A stretch of 64,000 nt of DNA from Cycas panzhihuaensis (Eukaryota > Cycadophyta). Shown here piece by piece: positions 45,396 through 56,159 of this stretch. Both the position numbers and the translations under genes were made by a program. The notes under the pieces were generated by a model. That model was not told where the DNA came from, searched no databases, and was given only the letters and a program-made list of their open reading frames with translations. The stretch lies in contig CM041465.1 in the NCBI GenBank assembly GCA_023213395.1, positions 53,637,741 through 53,701,740 on the forward strand. Reading direction: 5' to 3'. The stretch's first letter is position 1. Each line of letters opens with the position of its first letter.

Positions 45396-45559
45396 AAATC
45401 GAATAGAAAATGGATTCATTTTCACCGGCTCTCGTGAGAAACCAGAGCCATCTACTTACGCAGTGGAGTGTCGCCTAACTTTGGAGGCACACGGGGGATG
45501 ATCTGACTGTTGGATCGGAGCGCAGTGAGAGCCAGTGAGATCGTCGAGACGATACGGCA

Positions 45560-47998
45560 ATGGCCAAGCTAGATCCAGTAAGTGGATCTCACAAAACCCT
45601 CCCCCTTTCAAAGTTTGAAATTGATTACTTTTTCGTAGTTTTTGTGTAATTTTATATGCCCCTTATGGGCAATTAGAGGCCTCTCAGAGTCTAAATTGGA
45701 CCCAGAAAGAGGTGAGACCTGGGCATTAGGGAGCCCTGGTCCCGGTGGACCCCACGGAGTCCACCACAAGATTTTTTTTTTTAATTTCCAGGGTAGAAAC
45801 CCCCTTTTTTAGGGGGCTTACCGTTCATATCATGGCCAAGATCACGATGCCATGATCATGGTTGCGGGGCCTAGAGATCGCTGTGGGACCCATGCTAAAC
45901 TTAGTGGTACCGCTAAGTTTAGCGTGGTACGAAGGCAGAAAATTAGAAAAGGGAAGATGAGGGGCTATAAGGCCCCAAATCTCAGGTAGGGAAAGATGAG
46001 AGATAGCCAGGAGCATAGATGATTGTTAGGAGGCTAACTTTGATTGTTTTGTGGTATTGGTAGGCAGTTATTGCGGTGGAGAACTATGAAAATGTCAGCA
46101 TGGCTATGCTGAGCTACATAGAGATGATGTCCCAGGAGGACAATGTGACCTTGTCGAGGTGTGGCCTATACAAGGCCCTGAAGACACCTCAGTTTACGTT
46201 AGATCATAGATTACTAGTAGACATAGTGTCACATTCGGATCAGAGGAGGCACGTGTTCTACTTGCCTCAGGTGGGTGATATGATAGTTACACCAAGAGAC
46301 ATGCAACGAATTTTGGGGGTACTGGTAACTGGGAGGCCGGTGAGATTGGGAGCGCTACCTAGCACTGAGGTAGCACACAGAGAGGTGGCCACATTCTTCA
46401 CTGGGGCCAACAGGTGGGAGCAGAGAGGAGTTTCTCTCTAGACTATGCTAATGTCGAGGATTCCTCGGGTGAGAAAGCTAATCACACTATGCATTCTGTT
46501 CCAGATTTCCCAAAAATAGAACTACAGAGAGATACTCGGAGGATGGATGGATGCAGTGTGACACTGCGAAGCCAACGAGAGGATGGATTGGGTCACCCTG
46601 ATAGCAGCGAACCTCATCGCGCAGCTTGACACTATCAGGCCAATAGGTAGAGGAGGGTTATCATACAGCACATTACTATAATGATGTTTCTTTAATCACT
46701 TCATGGTGGTGGCATCGGTTGGAGGACCACACCCCATAGAAGAGTGGGCTTCGATGGTCCACAGATGATAGACTTGACTCAGGGGTATGGATGACTAGGC
46801 CCACATCCAGCAATTAGTAGAGGCAACATCATTAGACCTCCTCACCATGGCAAACTACGTAGTAGATCCATACAGGACGGTGAGGTGGGAGAGCAATGAT
46901 GAGGTAGGTAGAGTAGGAGCACCCATAGATGATGATGATGATGATGACGCTGAAGGAGGAGATGGGGCCGGCCCATCATGACCTACGGGAGAGGCAGGTC
47001 TGTCGGGGTTGACAGGAGGAGTAGTAGGACCATCCAGGACTACCGGAGGAGAGGCAGGCCCATCAGGGGTATCTCAGGAGAGAAGGGGGTCAGTGACTAG
47101 GGCTCGCAGGCTATGAATCATGAGGAGATTCAGAGAGACAAGAGTTGAGCTAGTCCCTACGAGGAGAGAGGCCCAGGCAGAGGAGGTACCTGAGGATGAG
47201 GTACCCGCAGCTGGCAGAGAGCCAGGAGGAGAGGATGTCGCACGAGTAGAGGAGCCGGTAGCCATGGCAAGTAAGGCCTAACCATTTCCTTAGTCATTTA
47301 ACATCTAAGTAGATATTTGATTTGATTTTATCATGGTATACAGTGGGATATTCACTAACATATGGCATGTTGTACTGGTAAGTACAACAGAGGTCTGGAG
47401 ACTAGTAGAGGCCATGGTGAGGGAGATGTTCCCTCAGGCATATATAGAGGGGCAACTGCCCATCCAGGTAGAGAATGCGCCTAGGTCGGCAGGTGCCCAT
47501 ATGGAGGCATTCACCCTGTTGGCAAGGTCGAGAGACATCTAGGCTGCAGAGTCCTAAGAGCACATAGCTTTCAAGGGATAGATGCAGCGAGAGCTCGACG
47601 AGGTGAGGAGCGAGTAAGACGAGCTACGCGGATGGGTCTAGGCTCTAGAGGCACTGGGAGGAGTAGGCATATATGCAGGGAACATGGTCCGGATAGTGGT
47701 GCTGGAGGAGCACCTCACAGGGACAGAGGAGAGATTCTGGAGTATGGAGGAGGGATTCCAAGGAGAGAGGGATTGTATCCAAGCTTGATACGATCAGCTA
47801 GTTAACTAGATGGCATTGAGGTTGAGCAGGAGTAGGACATACACTCGTATGGTAGCGACAACCTCGAGGCAGCCACACGATGAGGGGAGCGAGGCAGGTA
47901 GCTCACGGAGGCCCAAGAGGAGCCTCAGAGGGATGTGGTCCCCAGGAGAGGGATCACACAGGCTAGGAGATGGTACCCTAGGAGCGGGACAGCAGTAG
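45560..47998 (+). pseudogene. Antisense PMD-like gene, copy 3 (best preserved PMD)
   Basis: Exon 1 (45560-45577) is M-A-K-L-D-P followed by GTAAGT. Intron 1 (45578-46063, 486 bp) ends TTGGTAG. Exon 2 (46064-47270) joins in frame at A-V-I-A-V-E-N-Y. The PMD region (46070-46440) has LLVDIVSHSDQRRHVFYLPQ, VGDMIVTPRDMQRILGVLV, TGRPV and EVATFFTGANRWEQRG, then after a stop at 46439 and a shift LIAQLDTIRPIGRGGLSYST. A poly-Asp linker (GAT)n is at about 46929. Intron 2 begins GTAAGG at 47271; its acceptor, CAG in copy 2, reads TAA here, so splicing may be lost. Exon 3 (47382-47998) has STTEVWRLVEAMVREMFPQ and ends TLGAGQQ. In plants, PMD proteins of the MAIN/MAIL1 type act in the nucleus in transposon silencing. 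Confidence 0.8.
45895..45922. repeat. Palindrome with GGTACC centre (intron 1 of antisense gene)
   Basis: CTAAACTTAG-TGGTACCG-CTAAGTTTAG has perfect 10-base arms. Element 2 has CTGAACTTAG-TGATATCT-CTAAGTTTAG at the same place in its intron 1 (about 33008-33035). Confidence 0.9.
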
Positions 47999-48427
47999 AG
48001 TAGGGCATATGTACATGATTTTGATAAGGGAAAGCACGGGCCTCCAAGGGGTCATATATAGGCTCATATGATTGTACCCCTCTATAAGGATACTGGCTTC
48101 CCATATGTATGATGTAACATATGATTTTTTACGTATATATATACGGGGTAGTTGGAACCCCATTTTGGCATGAGATAATATGCATATCATGTGGTGGATA
48201 GTATGTATGTTTCATTATGTATGTTATAAATGTTTTGTTGTAAGTGTTTTATTGTATGATGCACGTATTTCCTTCCATGTATGGCTATATGTCTAATAGG
48301 AGCACATACATCTATCATAAGTAGAGGTGATAAAGAGGTGTGAGGTTAGAAAATAGAGCAACATACATGTCCACGGAGGAGCATAGCGAAATATGTGAAG
48401 GAAACAATAAGCAAGAGAGAGGTGTAA
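47999..48427 (+). other. Non-coding 3' flank of antisense gene, element 3
   Basis: It matches 30560-30985 of element 2 reversed, including the ATATATATAC run. No clear polyadenylation signal was found. It ends at the nested insertion. Confidence 0.55.
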
Positions 48428-48432
48428 GGGTA
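48428..48432. repeat. Target site duplication GGGTA, left copy (nested element)
   Basis: GGGTA before TGTTACGA; the copy is at 52173-52177. Confidence 0.95.
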
Positions 48433-48673
48433 TGTTACGAACCCAGTTCGTAACTTGAAGATAAACTGATTTGAAGGAAATTCACAAGTGCGCCAAAAGG
48501 TGAATAATAGTCAAAGACCAATTGATTGATTGTAAAAATATATGATGTCCATGTTACAATTGGTGCTCAATTTATATGCACATTATGCCCTTTCATAGAG
48601 AGTTGTGCCTGTTCAATAGCACCTATTATTTAATTAATTAATTAAGTGTTTTTGCTTAAGGAGGTTCATAACA
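48433..48673 (-). repeat. 3' LTR of nested element (241 bp)
   Basis: Plus strand TGTTACGAACCC...GGTTCATAACA. It differs from 51932-52172 at four sites and has the same length, about 98.3% identity by my count. A perfect hairpin GTTACGAAC-CCA-GTTCGTAAC is at 48434-48454. Confidence 0.97.
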
Positions 48674-49312
48674 AGTCCTCCCTCTTGAGATGTTTCGCCC
48701 ATGAAACATAGTCAAACGATTGCAGTCCTTTAAAGGTACGCTATCCTTCATTGTAGCAGAATCCATTAGGCAACCAAACGGATGTTGCAGGTATTTATTA
48801 GAAAATTCTTCTGGTTGAAAACCTTGACTGTGTTTTTGAAATGCTGGTGGATGTTTCTTGACTTCTTCACTTTGATCCTCGTATGGTAGGGCTTTAGTTT
48901 TCTTCAATCGTTTTCCTGATAACGAGATAATTCTTCCGTCTTTTTTAAATCGTATAAATTGTTCATTAATATTCATTTCAAAGGTTCCGAGTGTACTGAG
49001 CCATTGACGCTTGACCATATCTACACCTCCAACATCGACGACATAGAAATCTTCTATAATACTGACTTCATTTAGCGTGAGGCTAAGGTTCTTCATTATA
49101 CCTTGACCAGAGATTACCTGTCTTCCTCCAACAGTGACCTGGAAACGAGGAGTCCTTAATGGAAATAACCTTAATTGTTGTGCACAGTTTCGATCAATAA
49201 AATTATGTGTGCTTCCTGAATCTATCAAGATTGTTACAACTTGATTTTTGATAGATCCTTGTAGTTTTAGGGTATTTGATTGATTAAAACTGCTCATAAA
49301 TGATAGTGACAT
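48656..49312 (-). pseudogene. Aspartic protease of nested element, open but truncated pol
   Basis: A 218-residue open frame. GSIKNQVVTILIDSGSTHNF carries the active-site Asp-Ser-Gly (near residues 30-35). FQVTVGGRQVISGQGIMKNL, EDFYVVDVGGVDMVKRQWLS and LGTFEMNINEQFIRFKKDGR follow, as in plant gypsy retropepsins. The frame then runs through a short tail, where RT should begin, and stops in the 3' LTR. It overlaps the upstream frame with the zinc knuckle by about 19 bases in another phase. The protease itself looks intact. Confidence 0.9.
48674..48689 (-). promoter_or_regulatory. Polypurine tract of nested element
   Basis: Minus strand CATCTCAAGAGGGAGGACT ends at the 3' LTR; the purine-rich part is AAGAGGGAGGA. 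Confidence 0.8.
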
Positions 49313-50657
49313 TTGCGGATGGTCGACTTCTTGTAGCTCTTTTGATGTTCTACATTATAATAATTTTCTTGATTATTTTCTGGTCCTTGTTCTTCTTCAT
49401 CAATGTTGTCATCGGGCAGAAGTCTGATTGTATATAACTGGTTCTTTTGACATCGATGCCTAGGTTCCCACTTCTCCTCACATCTGAAGCATAGGTTTTT
49501 TCTTCTTAACTCTTCTTGCTCGGTTTTTGTTTTTTGAATGATTAGTTTAGCAGGTTGATTTGGAATGACTGATACGTGTTTGTGTTGAACACTTGGTAGA
49601 AGATCATGTCGACTAGGAGGTGGAATATAGAGATCCAGGCTGCTTTTGCGTAAGGTATGATGTTTATCTTCATGTATTTTGGCTAACTGTATTGCCTTAT
49701 TAAGGTCCTTTGGTTCTTGAATTTTAACGTCAGCTTGGATCTCGGTTATCAGACCATCTATATATAACTGGATAAGTCGATTAGTTGGTATATCTTCTAA
49801 CACATAGCTTAGCCTTGTGAATCTTTGCGTATTCTTCCACAGAACCAGTTTGCTTTAATTTTCGTAACTCACAATAATAATCGTGATTACATACGGTTTC
49901 AAATCGCTCAATGAATAAAGGCACAAATTTTTTCTAAATTGGTAGTTGATCTCGAAAAGAGGTTCGTTCGAGAAACTGCCACCATTCGCATGCTATCCCA
50001 TCCATATGCAAGATGGCTAACGAAACTTGCTCTGCTGACTCAATCTCCATTAAGCGAAAATAGTCTTCCATTTGTTGGATCCATACTCTTGGCTCATGCG
50101 ACTTTTGCTCCATATTAAAACGTTGTATAGTTATTTTTTCTAATTTTTCTTTTACGTGTTTGGATATTGTGTAAACAATTGAAATATGCTTGAAAACCCA
50201 CTATCTTACATTCTTGAGGGGTCAAATTGTGATACTCATTAAGGTATTTTCTGATAGCTTCATTTTCAGTATTAATGGGAGCTATCTGAGGACTGGAATA
50301 TTTTTTAACAGTCTGATTCCTAATATGAGATTGTCGACTCATTGCTTCATCCTCAGAATCAGGAACGATCATATCTTCTTTGCTGTTTGTAGCTATGATT
50401 GTTAATTTATCCAATATCTGGTGTAATGTATGATTTAATAGAGCATTTGATGTCTGAACTACTTCGTGGACTGCTTGAGCGATTGGTTCAACGATCTCTT
50501 TTTGAACGGTGTTATCTACCATGTCTTCAGTGTTAATTATTTTAACAATCGTATAAATACGATTCCACTTTTTGATGGTCGTGATTAGTGTGTGACTGTA
50601 AGTGTATGCTTTTCCTATTAACCTTCTTATTTTATTGATGTAAAACTTGACTAACAC
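49294..50657 (-). pseudogene. gag: gag of nested element with CCHC knuckle
   Basis: The N-terminal frame is at 50115-50657 (MLVKFYINKIRRLIGKAYTY), with the PDSEDE acidic patch. The capsid core lies at about 49800-50115 in a different phase, with RVWIQQMEDYFRLMEIESAE, WWQFLERTSFRDQLPI then a stop, and FVPLFIERFETVCNHDYYCE. It continues in 49294-49803 with DIPTNRLIQLYIDGLITEIQ and the zinc knuckle C-F-R-C-E-E-K-W-E-P-R-H-R-C. One stop and at least one shift break gag; otherwise it is well kept, in line with the young LTRs. Confidence 0.85.
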
Positions 50658-51917
50658 TTCAATATCTCAGAATAATATTTCGTAAATGTTGATGTTGATT
50701 TGCCACTATTAATAATAAAAATATCTTAAATATGACTCGTCCAACTGAAGTTGTATGTTAGTAATTCAATTTTTATAATAAGAGATAATGTTTAGGACTA
50801 ATAAACAATAGAATGGCGATATGTGGGAGCTTACTTTCCTATATTTAATAGAAAGTAAATGTGATAATTACAAGGTTTTAAATACAAACCCCTTCTATTT
50901 GCGTGATGGTTGCAAATTAATATAATGTTACAACACTATGTAACAATGAATGGGTAACAAATGTATTAAAGTGAATGTGACTATGATTTGATTTGGCGGC
51001 TATGTAATGACTTGTAAATTAGATATTAATGAATGTGACTATGAATGAATGTGATTATGATTTAATTTGGCGGCTATGTAATGACTTATATTGAATAATA
51101 TTCAACCTATATTAATAAGAATAATCTACGGCCTATCAATACGTAGTATCGTATTATGGATGGAAACGGTACTTTATAACGTTCTAAACTAAACTAAAGA
51201 GAAAATTAAAGTTCTAGAAGAGGACGCCGGCCGAAGAATCAACGCTTCTAGAAGACGTCGCCTAGCTGGAAGACTACGTAGATGCACACCGAGACGCAAC
51301 GATAATGCAGACGCAGAGATGTATGGAAGATGCGGGAACGTAAAAGGTGAGACGGTAGATGCAGACTACGCAGACGCACATGTAACAGATGCTCTAACCC
51401 AATCAACCAGAAGCGTAACGCAATGGGTGACGCTGCCGGTAATGGAAGCTATGGCTCTAACATCGCCCGCCAAGAATAACAAACCCGAGCGGTACCGGTT
51501 GGTACGAGCAGAAGCTATGGCAGAAGCACTGCTCTGTGTTCGTCTACTTCAAATTTCGGTGGCTAACTCAGAAGCTGACTTTACGCGACAACTATTTCTA
51601 GAAACGTCCTTTGGGCAACAGATGCCAACTAGGGCAGCAATTGTCAACCCCAGACGACGCAGATTGTAATGGAGGTGATAATATGTGAATTGTAGGACAA
51701 TGGAAGGTGATAGGCAATAAGGGCTGATGCTGGCGCAGATTTGATAGCAAACCAGACCACAGATTGTAGACAAATGATCAATAAAAGAGTCGATGGATGA
51801 ATGGTGATATTGGGTGGCTAAAAAAACTTAGCCAATGGAAGATTATCCCACGACCCAGTTCTTGAAACATTGGGTAATCAAATTAATAGTCTTTGCTGAT
51901 GAATTTTGGTTGAACTC
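50658..51917 (-). other. 5' leader of nested element, no known gene
   Basis: 1.26 kb between primer site and gag. The part at about 50700-51120 is AT-rich and holds a near-direct repeat of GGCGGCTATGTAATGACTT (around 50995-51013 and 51069-51087). 51170-51670 is much more GC-rich, with three TTCTAGAA palindromes (51212, 51246, 51596), and has an open frame of 116 codons on the plus strand (51319-51669) that I do not recognise. Such a leader is long for a 3.7-kb element. Confidence 0.6.
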
Positions 51918-51929
51918 GCTCTGATACCA
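51918..51929 (-). promoter_or_regulatory. tRNA-iMet primer-binding site of nested element
   Basis: Minus strand TGGTATCAGAGC, two bases after the 5' LTR end. It is a perfect match to the initiator-Met site. Confidence 0.94.
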
Positions 51930-51931
51930 CT

Positions 51932-52172
51932 TGTTACGAGCCCAGTTCGTAACTTGAAGACAAACTGATTTGAAGGAAATTCACAAGTGCGCCAAAAGGT
52001 GAATAATAGTCAAAGACCAATTGATTGATTGTAAAAATATATGATGTCCATGTTACAATTGGTGCTCAATTTATATGCACATTATGCCCTTTCATGGAGA
52101 GTTGTGCCTGTTCAATAGCACCTATTATTTATTTAATTAATTAAGTGTTTTTGCTTAAGGAGGTTCATAACA
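51932..52172 (-). repeat. 5' LTR of nested element (241 bp)
   Basis: Same length as 48433-48673. The hairpin at 51933-51953 has one mismatch (GTTACGAGC-CCA-GTTCGTAAC). Confidence 0.97.
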
Positions 52173-52177
52173 GGGTA
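52173..52177. repeat. Target site duplication GGGTA, right copy (nested element)
   Basis: Matches 48428-48432. Confidence 0.95.
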
Positions 52178-52184
52178 CTCCAAG

Positions 52185-52542
52185 GCATCATCCTAATTGG
52201 GGAAAACCCAAATAGGAAGATAAAAGTTCCTGAGAGGATATGGGAACACGGGTTCCGCGGAAGGAACCAGAAGGAAAAGTGAGAATCCATCTTAAATTGC
52301 CATTCTACCCGTGGTTGGGAAGGATGGGAACAACCTAAGATGGTAGTTTAGGCTCATTTCAGAGCATCGTCCTAGCTGGGGGATGCCCAAATAGGAGGAC
52401 AAGGTCCCAAAGGAAATGGGAACATGGGTTCCACAAGAGGAACCATAAGGAGATGAAGAAGACACCTTAAATTTCCATTCTACTCGTGGTTGGGAGAAAT
52501 GGGGATAATTTAAGATGGTAGTTTAGGCTCATTTTAGAGCAT
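52185..52542. repeat. Tandem duplication behind pol of element 3
   Basis: Unit A 52185-52373 and unit B 52374-52542 both run from GCATC(A/G)TCCTA to TAGTTTAGGCTCATTT. Elements 1 and 2 have this block once, so the doubling happened in the element 3 line. Confidence 0.88.
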
Positions 52543-52563
52543 GGCGAAGAGATAGCCGAAATA

Positions 52564-53990
52564 TCATGCATAAAACTTCTTAAGGAATTTCCCGTTGATC
52601 GCCTTCTCAAATTCCAAGCCTTCCAAGGTGGTGATCTTATAGGCGCCGTTATTGAGGCTTTCGAGAACGATGAAGGGGCCTACCAATTTGGGCCCAAATT
52701 TGGCCAGGCGATCATAAAGGTATTCCAATTTGAGGACATGGTCCCCAGGGTATAAAAGACGAGCATGAAGATGTTTGTCATGAGTCCTTTGTAGGCAGGA
52801 TTTTGAAGCGAGGTTCACTTGATAAGCCATTAAGCGCCTCTCATCTAGGGCTTCGAGATCCAGGAGGCGAGCCTAGCTGATAGACTCCTCATCAATTAGA
52901 CCTTGAAGGGAAACCCATAGAGAGGGGATCTCCACTTCCAGTGGGAGTACTGCCTCAATTCCATAGACTAAAGAGAATGGAGTTATTCCAGTAGCTATGC
53001 GGATAGAAGTGTGATAAGCCCATAGGGCAGAAGGGAGCTGAAGGTGCCAATCTCTTTGAGATTGGGCAACGGTCTTCTTTAGAATGTTAATAAGAGTTTT
53101 GTTAAAGGATTCAACCTGCCTGTTTGCTTAGGGGTAATAAGGGGATGAGGTCTTATGTGAGATCTTAAACTTCTCGCAAAGCTCATCCATTTCCTTATTA
53201 CAGGAGGAAGTTCTATTATCCGTAATTAGGACGTCTGGAATCTCGAAACTATAAACGATATGTTGGTAGATGAAGGTGGCTATCGTACAGGGCATAGTGA
53301 TGTGGGCATTGCCTCTGCCTATTTGGTGAAGTATTCAGTAGAAGTTAAGATATATTTATATTGCACGGAAGATGGTGGCAATATAGCACCAATAAGGTCT
53401 AAACCCCATTGAGAAAAGGGCCATGGAGATACGATAGTGTGCAAAGCCTCGGAAGGCACATGAGAGATATTGGCATGCTCTTGGCATTGCCGACATCTAA
53501 GGGCATAGGCATGGGCATCCTTGAAAAGGGACGGCCAGTAATAACCCAGGTGAAGGATCCTTTGGGCCATAGATTGGCCCTTAAAGTGGCCCTCACAAAT
53601 GCCATGGTGGCATTCACAGAGTATTTGGTCCGCCTCATCGGAAGCGACACAGTGAAGCAAGATCTCATCACAGGATCTCTTGTATAACACTTCATCTATG
53701 AGGAAGTGTTGTCTCACGGTGGCACAGATGCGTGACCTAACTTTATTGCTAGCTTCAGGGTAATACTCCTACTGAGTCAAATATCACACAATATTGCCAT
53801 ACCACTTGCTATTAGCAAGCAAGTGAGGAGAAGTGTCTTGGATGGTCAAAATAGACTCGTTAGGGAAAGAGTCATCAATAGGAACGTTGCTCATGTTGGG
53901 GATGGCCGCATTAGCTAATTGTTCTGCTACTATCATTCCCTTCTTCAACTTCCTATTAATGACTTACAAGTCAAACTCTTGAAGTAGGAC
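52564..53990 (-). pseudogene. pol: Integrase of Tat element 3
   Basis: Zinc module: ECHHGICEGHFKGQSMAQRI to LRCRQCQEHANI (within 53319-53717); the first His of the HHCC is not seen. Core: LDLIGAILPPSS with the first Asp, LITDNRTSS with the second Asp at 53218-53220, QVESFNKTL with Glu at 53110-53112, giving the expected 35-residue gap. C-terminus: GDHVLKLEYLYDRL and KLVGPFIVLESLNNGAYKI, ending GKFLKKFYA at 52564, a GPY/F-type end without chromodomain. Stops and frame changes occur between 53319 and 52830. Unlike element 2 the second catalytic Asp is kept. Confidence 0.92.
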
Positions 53991-55212
53991 GGCCCAATGA
54001 CCTGCCCTACCCATCAAGTCTGAACAAGTAAGCAAGTAATGCAAGGGATCGGATTGATTAATCACCTTGGTTGTATTATCGAGCAAGTAATGCCTAAACT
54101 TCTTAGTCACATAGACTAAGGATAGGCATTCCTTCTCGATGGGAGGATAGTTTAACTCAGTGGAAACGAGGGTGCAACTAATGAAATAGATAGCTCTCTC
54201 GGTTCCTAAATCATCCTCCTATGTGAGCATTGCGGCCAGGGATTCATCGGTTGCCGAGTTGTATAGGATGAAGGGCCTATCGAAGTGAGGAGGCGTGAGC
54301 ATAGGAGCGGAAATGAGAGCTTCCTTGAGTCTTACGAAGGCATTTGGGTCTTATCAAACCAAACAAAAGGAGCTCCTTTCTTCAATAGGTTCATAAGAGG
54401 TTTGGCATTTATGGAAAAATCTGCCAAAAAATGCCTAAGAAAACCGAGCCTACCTAGAAATGACTTAATCTGTCGTTGGGTTCTAGGCGGCGGCATATCA
54501 AGGATTGCCTTGACTTTTTCTGGATCTATTTGGATTCCTTGTTGTGACATAAGGAAACCCAAGAGTTTGTCTGAAGTGATGGCAAACATGCATTTGAGCA
54601 GGTTCAAACTGATGTGATATTTGTGGCATCATGTAAAGATGGCCCACAAATCAAAGGGATGATGGGCTCTGGTATGCGAAAGACCCATCATGTCATCCAT
54701 GAAGACCTCCAACATATTATTGATGAGGTCGTAAAAAATGAAATGCATGGCTCTTTGATAAGTAGCCCCTGCATTCTTAAGACCAAAGGGCATTGCCTTG
54801 TAGGAAAAGGTAGCCCATGGTGTAGTGAAGGCCGTCTTGTGGCAGTCTTCAAGAGAAATCTGGATTTGGTTATAGCTAGAGAAGCTGTCTATTAAGGACA
54901 TGACTTCGAATCCAGCCGTACGATCAATTCTTTGATTGATAAAGGGGAGAGGAAAGTTGTCCTTAGGATAAACATTATTAATATTGTGGAAGTTGACACA
55001 TATACGAATGGTCCCATTCTTTTTGGCAACGGGAATGATGTTCGATACCCACTTGGGGTAATCGATGGAAGAGATAAGTCCTGCATCCAAAAGCTTTTCA
55101 ACCTCCATCTTGACAGTGACTGAAAGTTTAGGATTGAGAGGATGCTACTTTTGATGCATGGGGTGAGCGTCAGGAATAGTTGTAAGGTTGTGCGTGAGGA
55201 TAGAAGGGTCAA
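53991..55212 (-). pseudogene. pol: Reverse transcriptase and RNase H of Tat element 3
   Basis: The RT frame is open from 55108 to 54629: VEKLLDAGLISSIDYPKWVS, KKNGTIRICVNFHNINNVYP, AGFEVMSLIDSFSSYNQIQI, TFSYKAMPFGLKN and VFMDDMMG with FMDD at 54692-54703. The next frame has MNLLKCMFAITSDKLLGFLM and the RQIKSFLGRLGFLRHFLADF tether (54332-54607). RNase H follows on the minus strand to about 53990 with interrupted motifs. Well preserved compared with element 2, where the same stretch has a stop after YNQI. Confidence 0.9.
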
Positions 55213-56100
55213 TTTCCTTCATGTCAGAGTAGTCCCATGCGAACACATCATGGAATTCCTAGAACATGAGGGAGTATTCCTTCACTTCATCAGGAGTACA
55301 TTTCGCCCCTACCGTAATGATCTTGCCCATAGCAAGGACTATGTCTTGAGTTACCCCCATATACATAGCATTCCCCTCCTCAAAATAGAGGGGGGCAAGA
55401 TCAATAGGAAGAGAGGAAACAGAAAAAGAGATCAGGTCAGCTAGTATGGACCCAATCGCTAGGACCTTCTAGTGGCCAAGCTTATGGTGACCAGAAGGTA
55501 AGCTGGGCGTGGAGCCAGCTAAGTGCTCCAGTAAAGCCTTGTCATCCTCGAAGTAGTCCACCCCATGGATGACCTAACTTCGAATGGACGAGGTGCGGGA
55601 TGGCATGGGAGCGATAAGACTGGTATGTCTCGTAAGTTACCCAACATCCCTAAGGGACTCTAAGGAAGAGTCAAGGAGAGATCCCTCGTAAAAAGTAAGA
55701 GGGAAACTCTCAATGCCATCACTTGTGGAAGGTGATGGAATAGAAGAGCTAGGAGCCTGATGACCGACATGCGCGATGACATGCGACATGTGAAAGTGAT
55801 CGGGCTCTATGACAAAAGGGGTCCTAGGAGGAGGCCTAGAACTAGATGAATGCCCCCCACTAGCACGGAGGAAAGAAACTGGGTGAGGAAGATCCTCATC
55901 CTCAGTGTGGGACCCATCATCGTCAAACATAGCGAGGTACTCATAGCTTCTGACGCCGATGGGGGCGAAACCCATTAAATCAGTAGAAGAGGACGTAGGA
56001 TCTTCTTCGTGGCACGAGGGATCGGGGATATCGATCGAGCAGGCCGAGGCAGGATCATAAGGGTATTTGCTTCCCTTCACATGACCATAGCTTGCCTGAG
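55213..56100 (-). other. Protease-RT linker of Tat element 3
   Basis: It contains an open Ser/Pro/acidic frame 55637-56080 (GVRSYEYLAMFDDDGSHTED) and no catalytic motif. It corresponds to 26763-27551 of element 2. Confidence 0.6.
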
Positions 56101-56159
56101 TAGAAGGTCTAGTTTATTTAGCGAGCAATCACTTGCGGGAGATAACTCTCATTTGTCCA

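Larger units (their letters stand above)
48433..52172 (-). mobile_element. Young non-autonomous Ty3/gypsy element (gag-protease only)
   Basis: A 3740-bp element with 241-bp LTRs that differ at 4 positions, a perfect TSD, a tRNA-iMet primer site and a good polypurine tract. Only gag and an aspartic protease are present; RT, RNase H and integrase are absent and there is no room for them. It needed a helper in trans. It sits in the non-coding gap between pol and the antisense gene of element 3. It is the youngest insertion in the window by its LTR identity and nesting. Confidence 0.95.

Noticed and set aside
51319-51669. 116-codon plus-strand frame in the nested element as a host gene
   Set aside because: No recognised motif and antisense to the element; kept only as part of the leader description.
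53409-53687. Plus-strand frame opposite the integrase zinc module of element 3
   Set aside because: Shadow of the minus-strand integrase, whose HHCC motif is clear.
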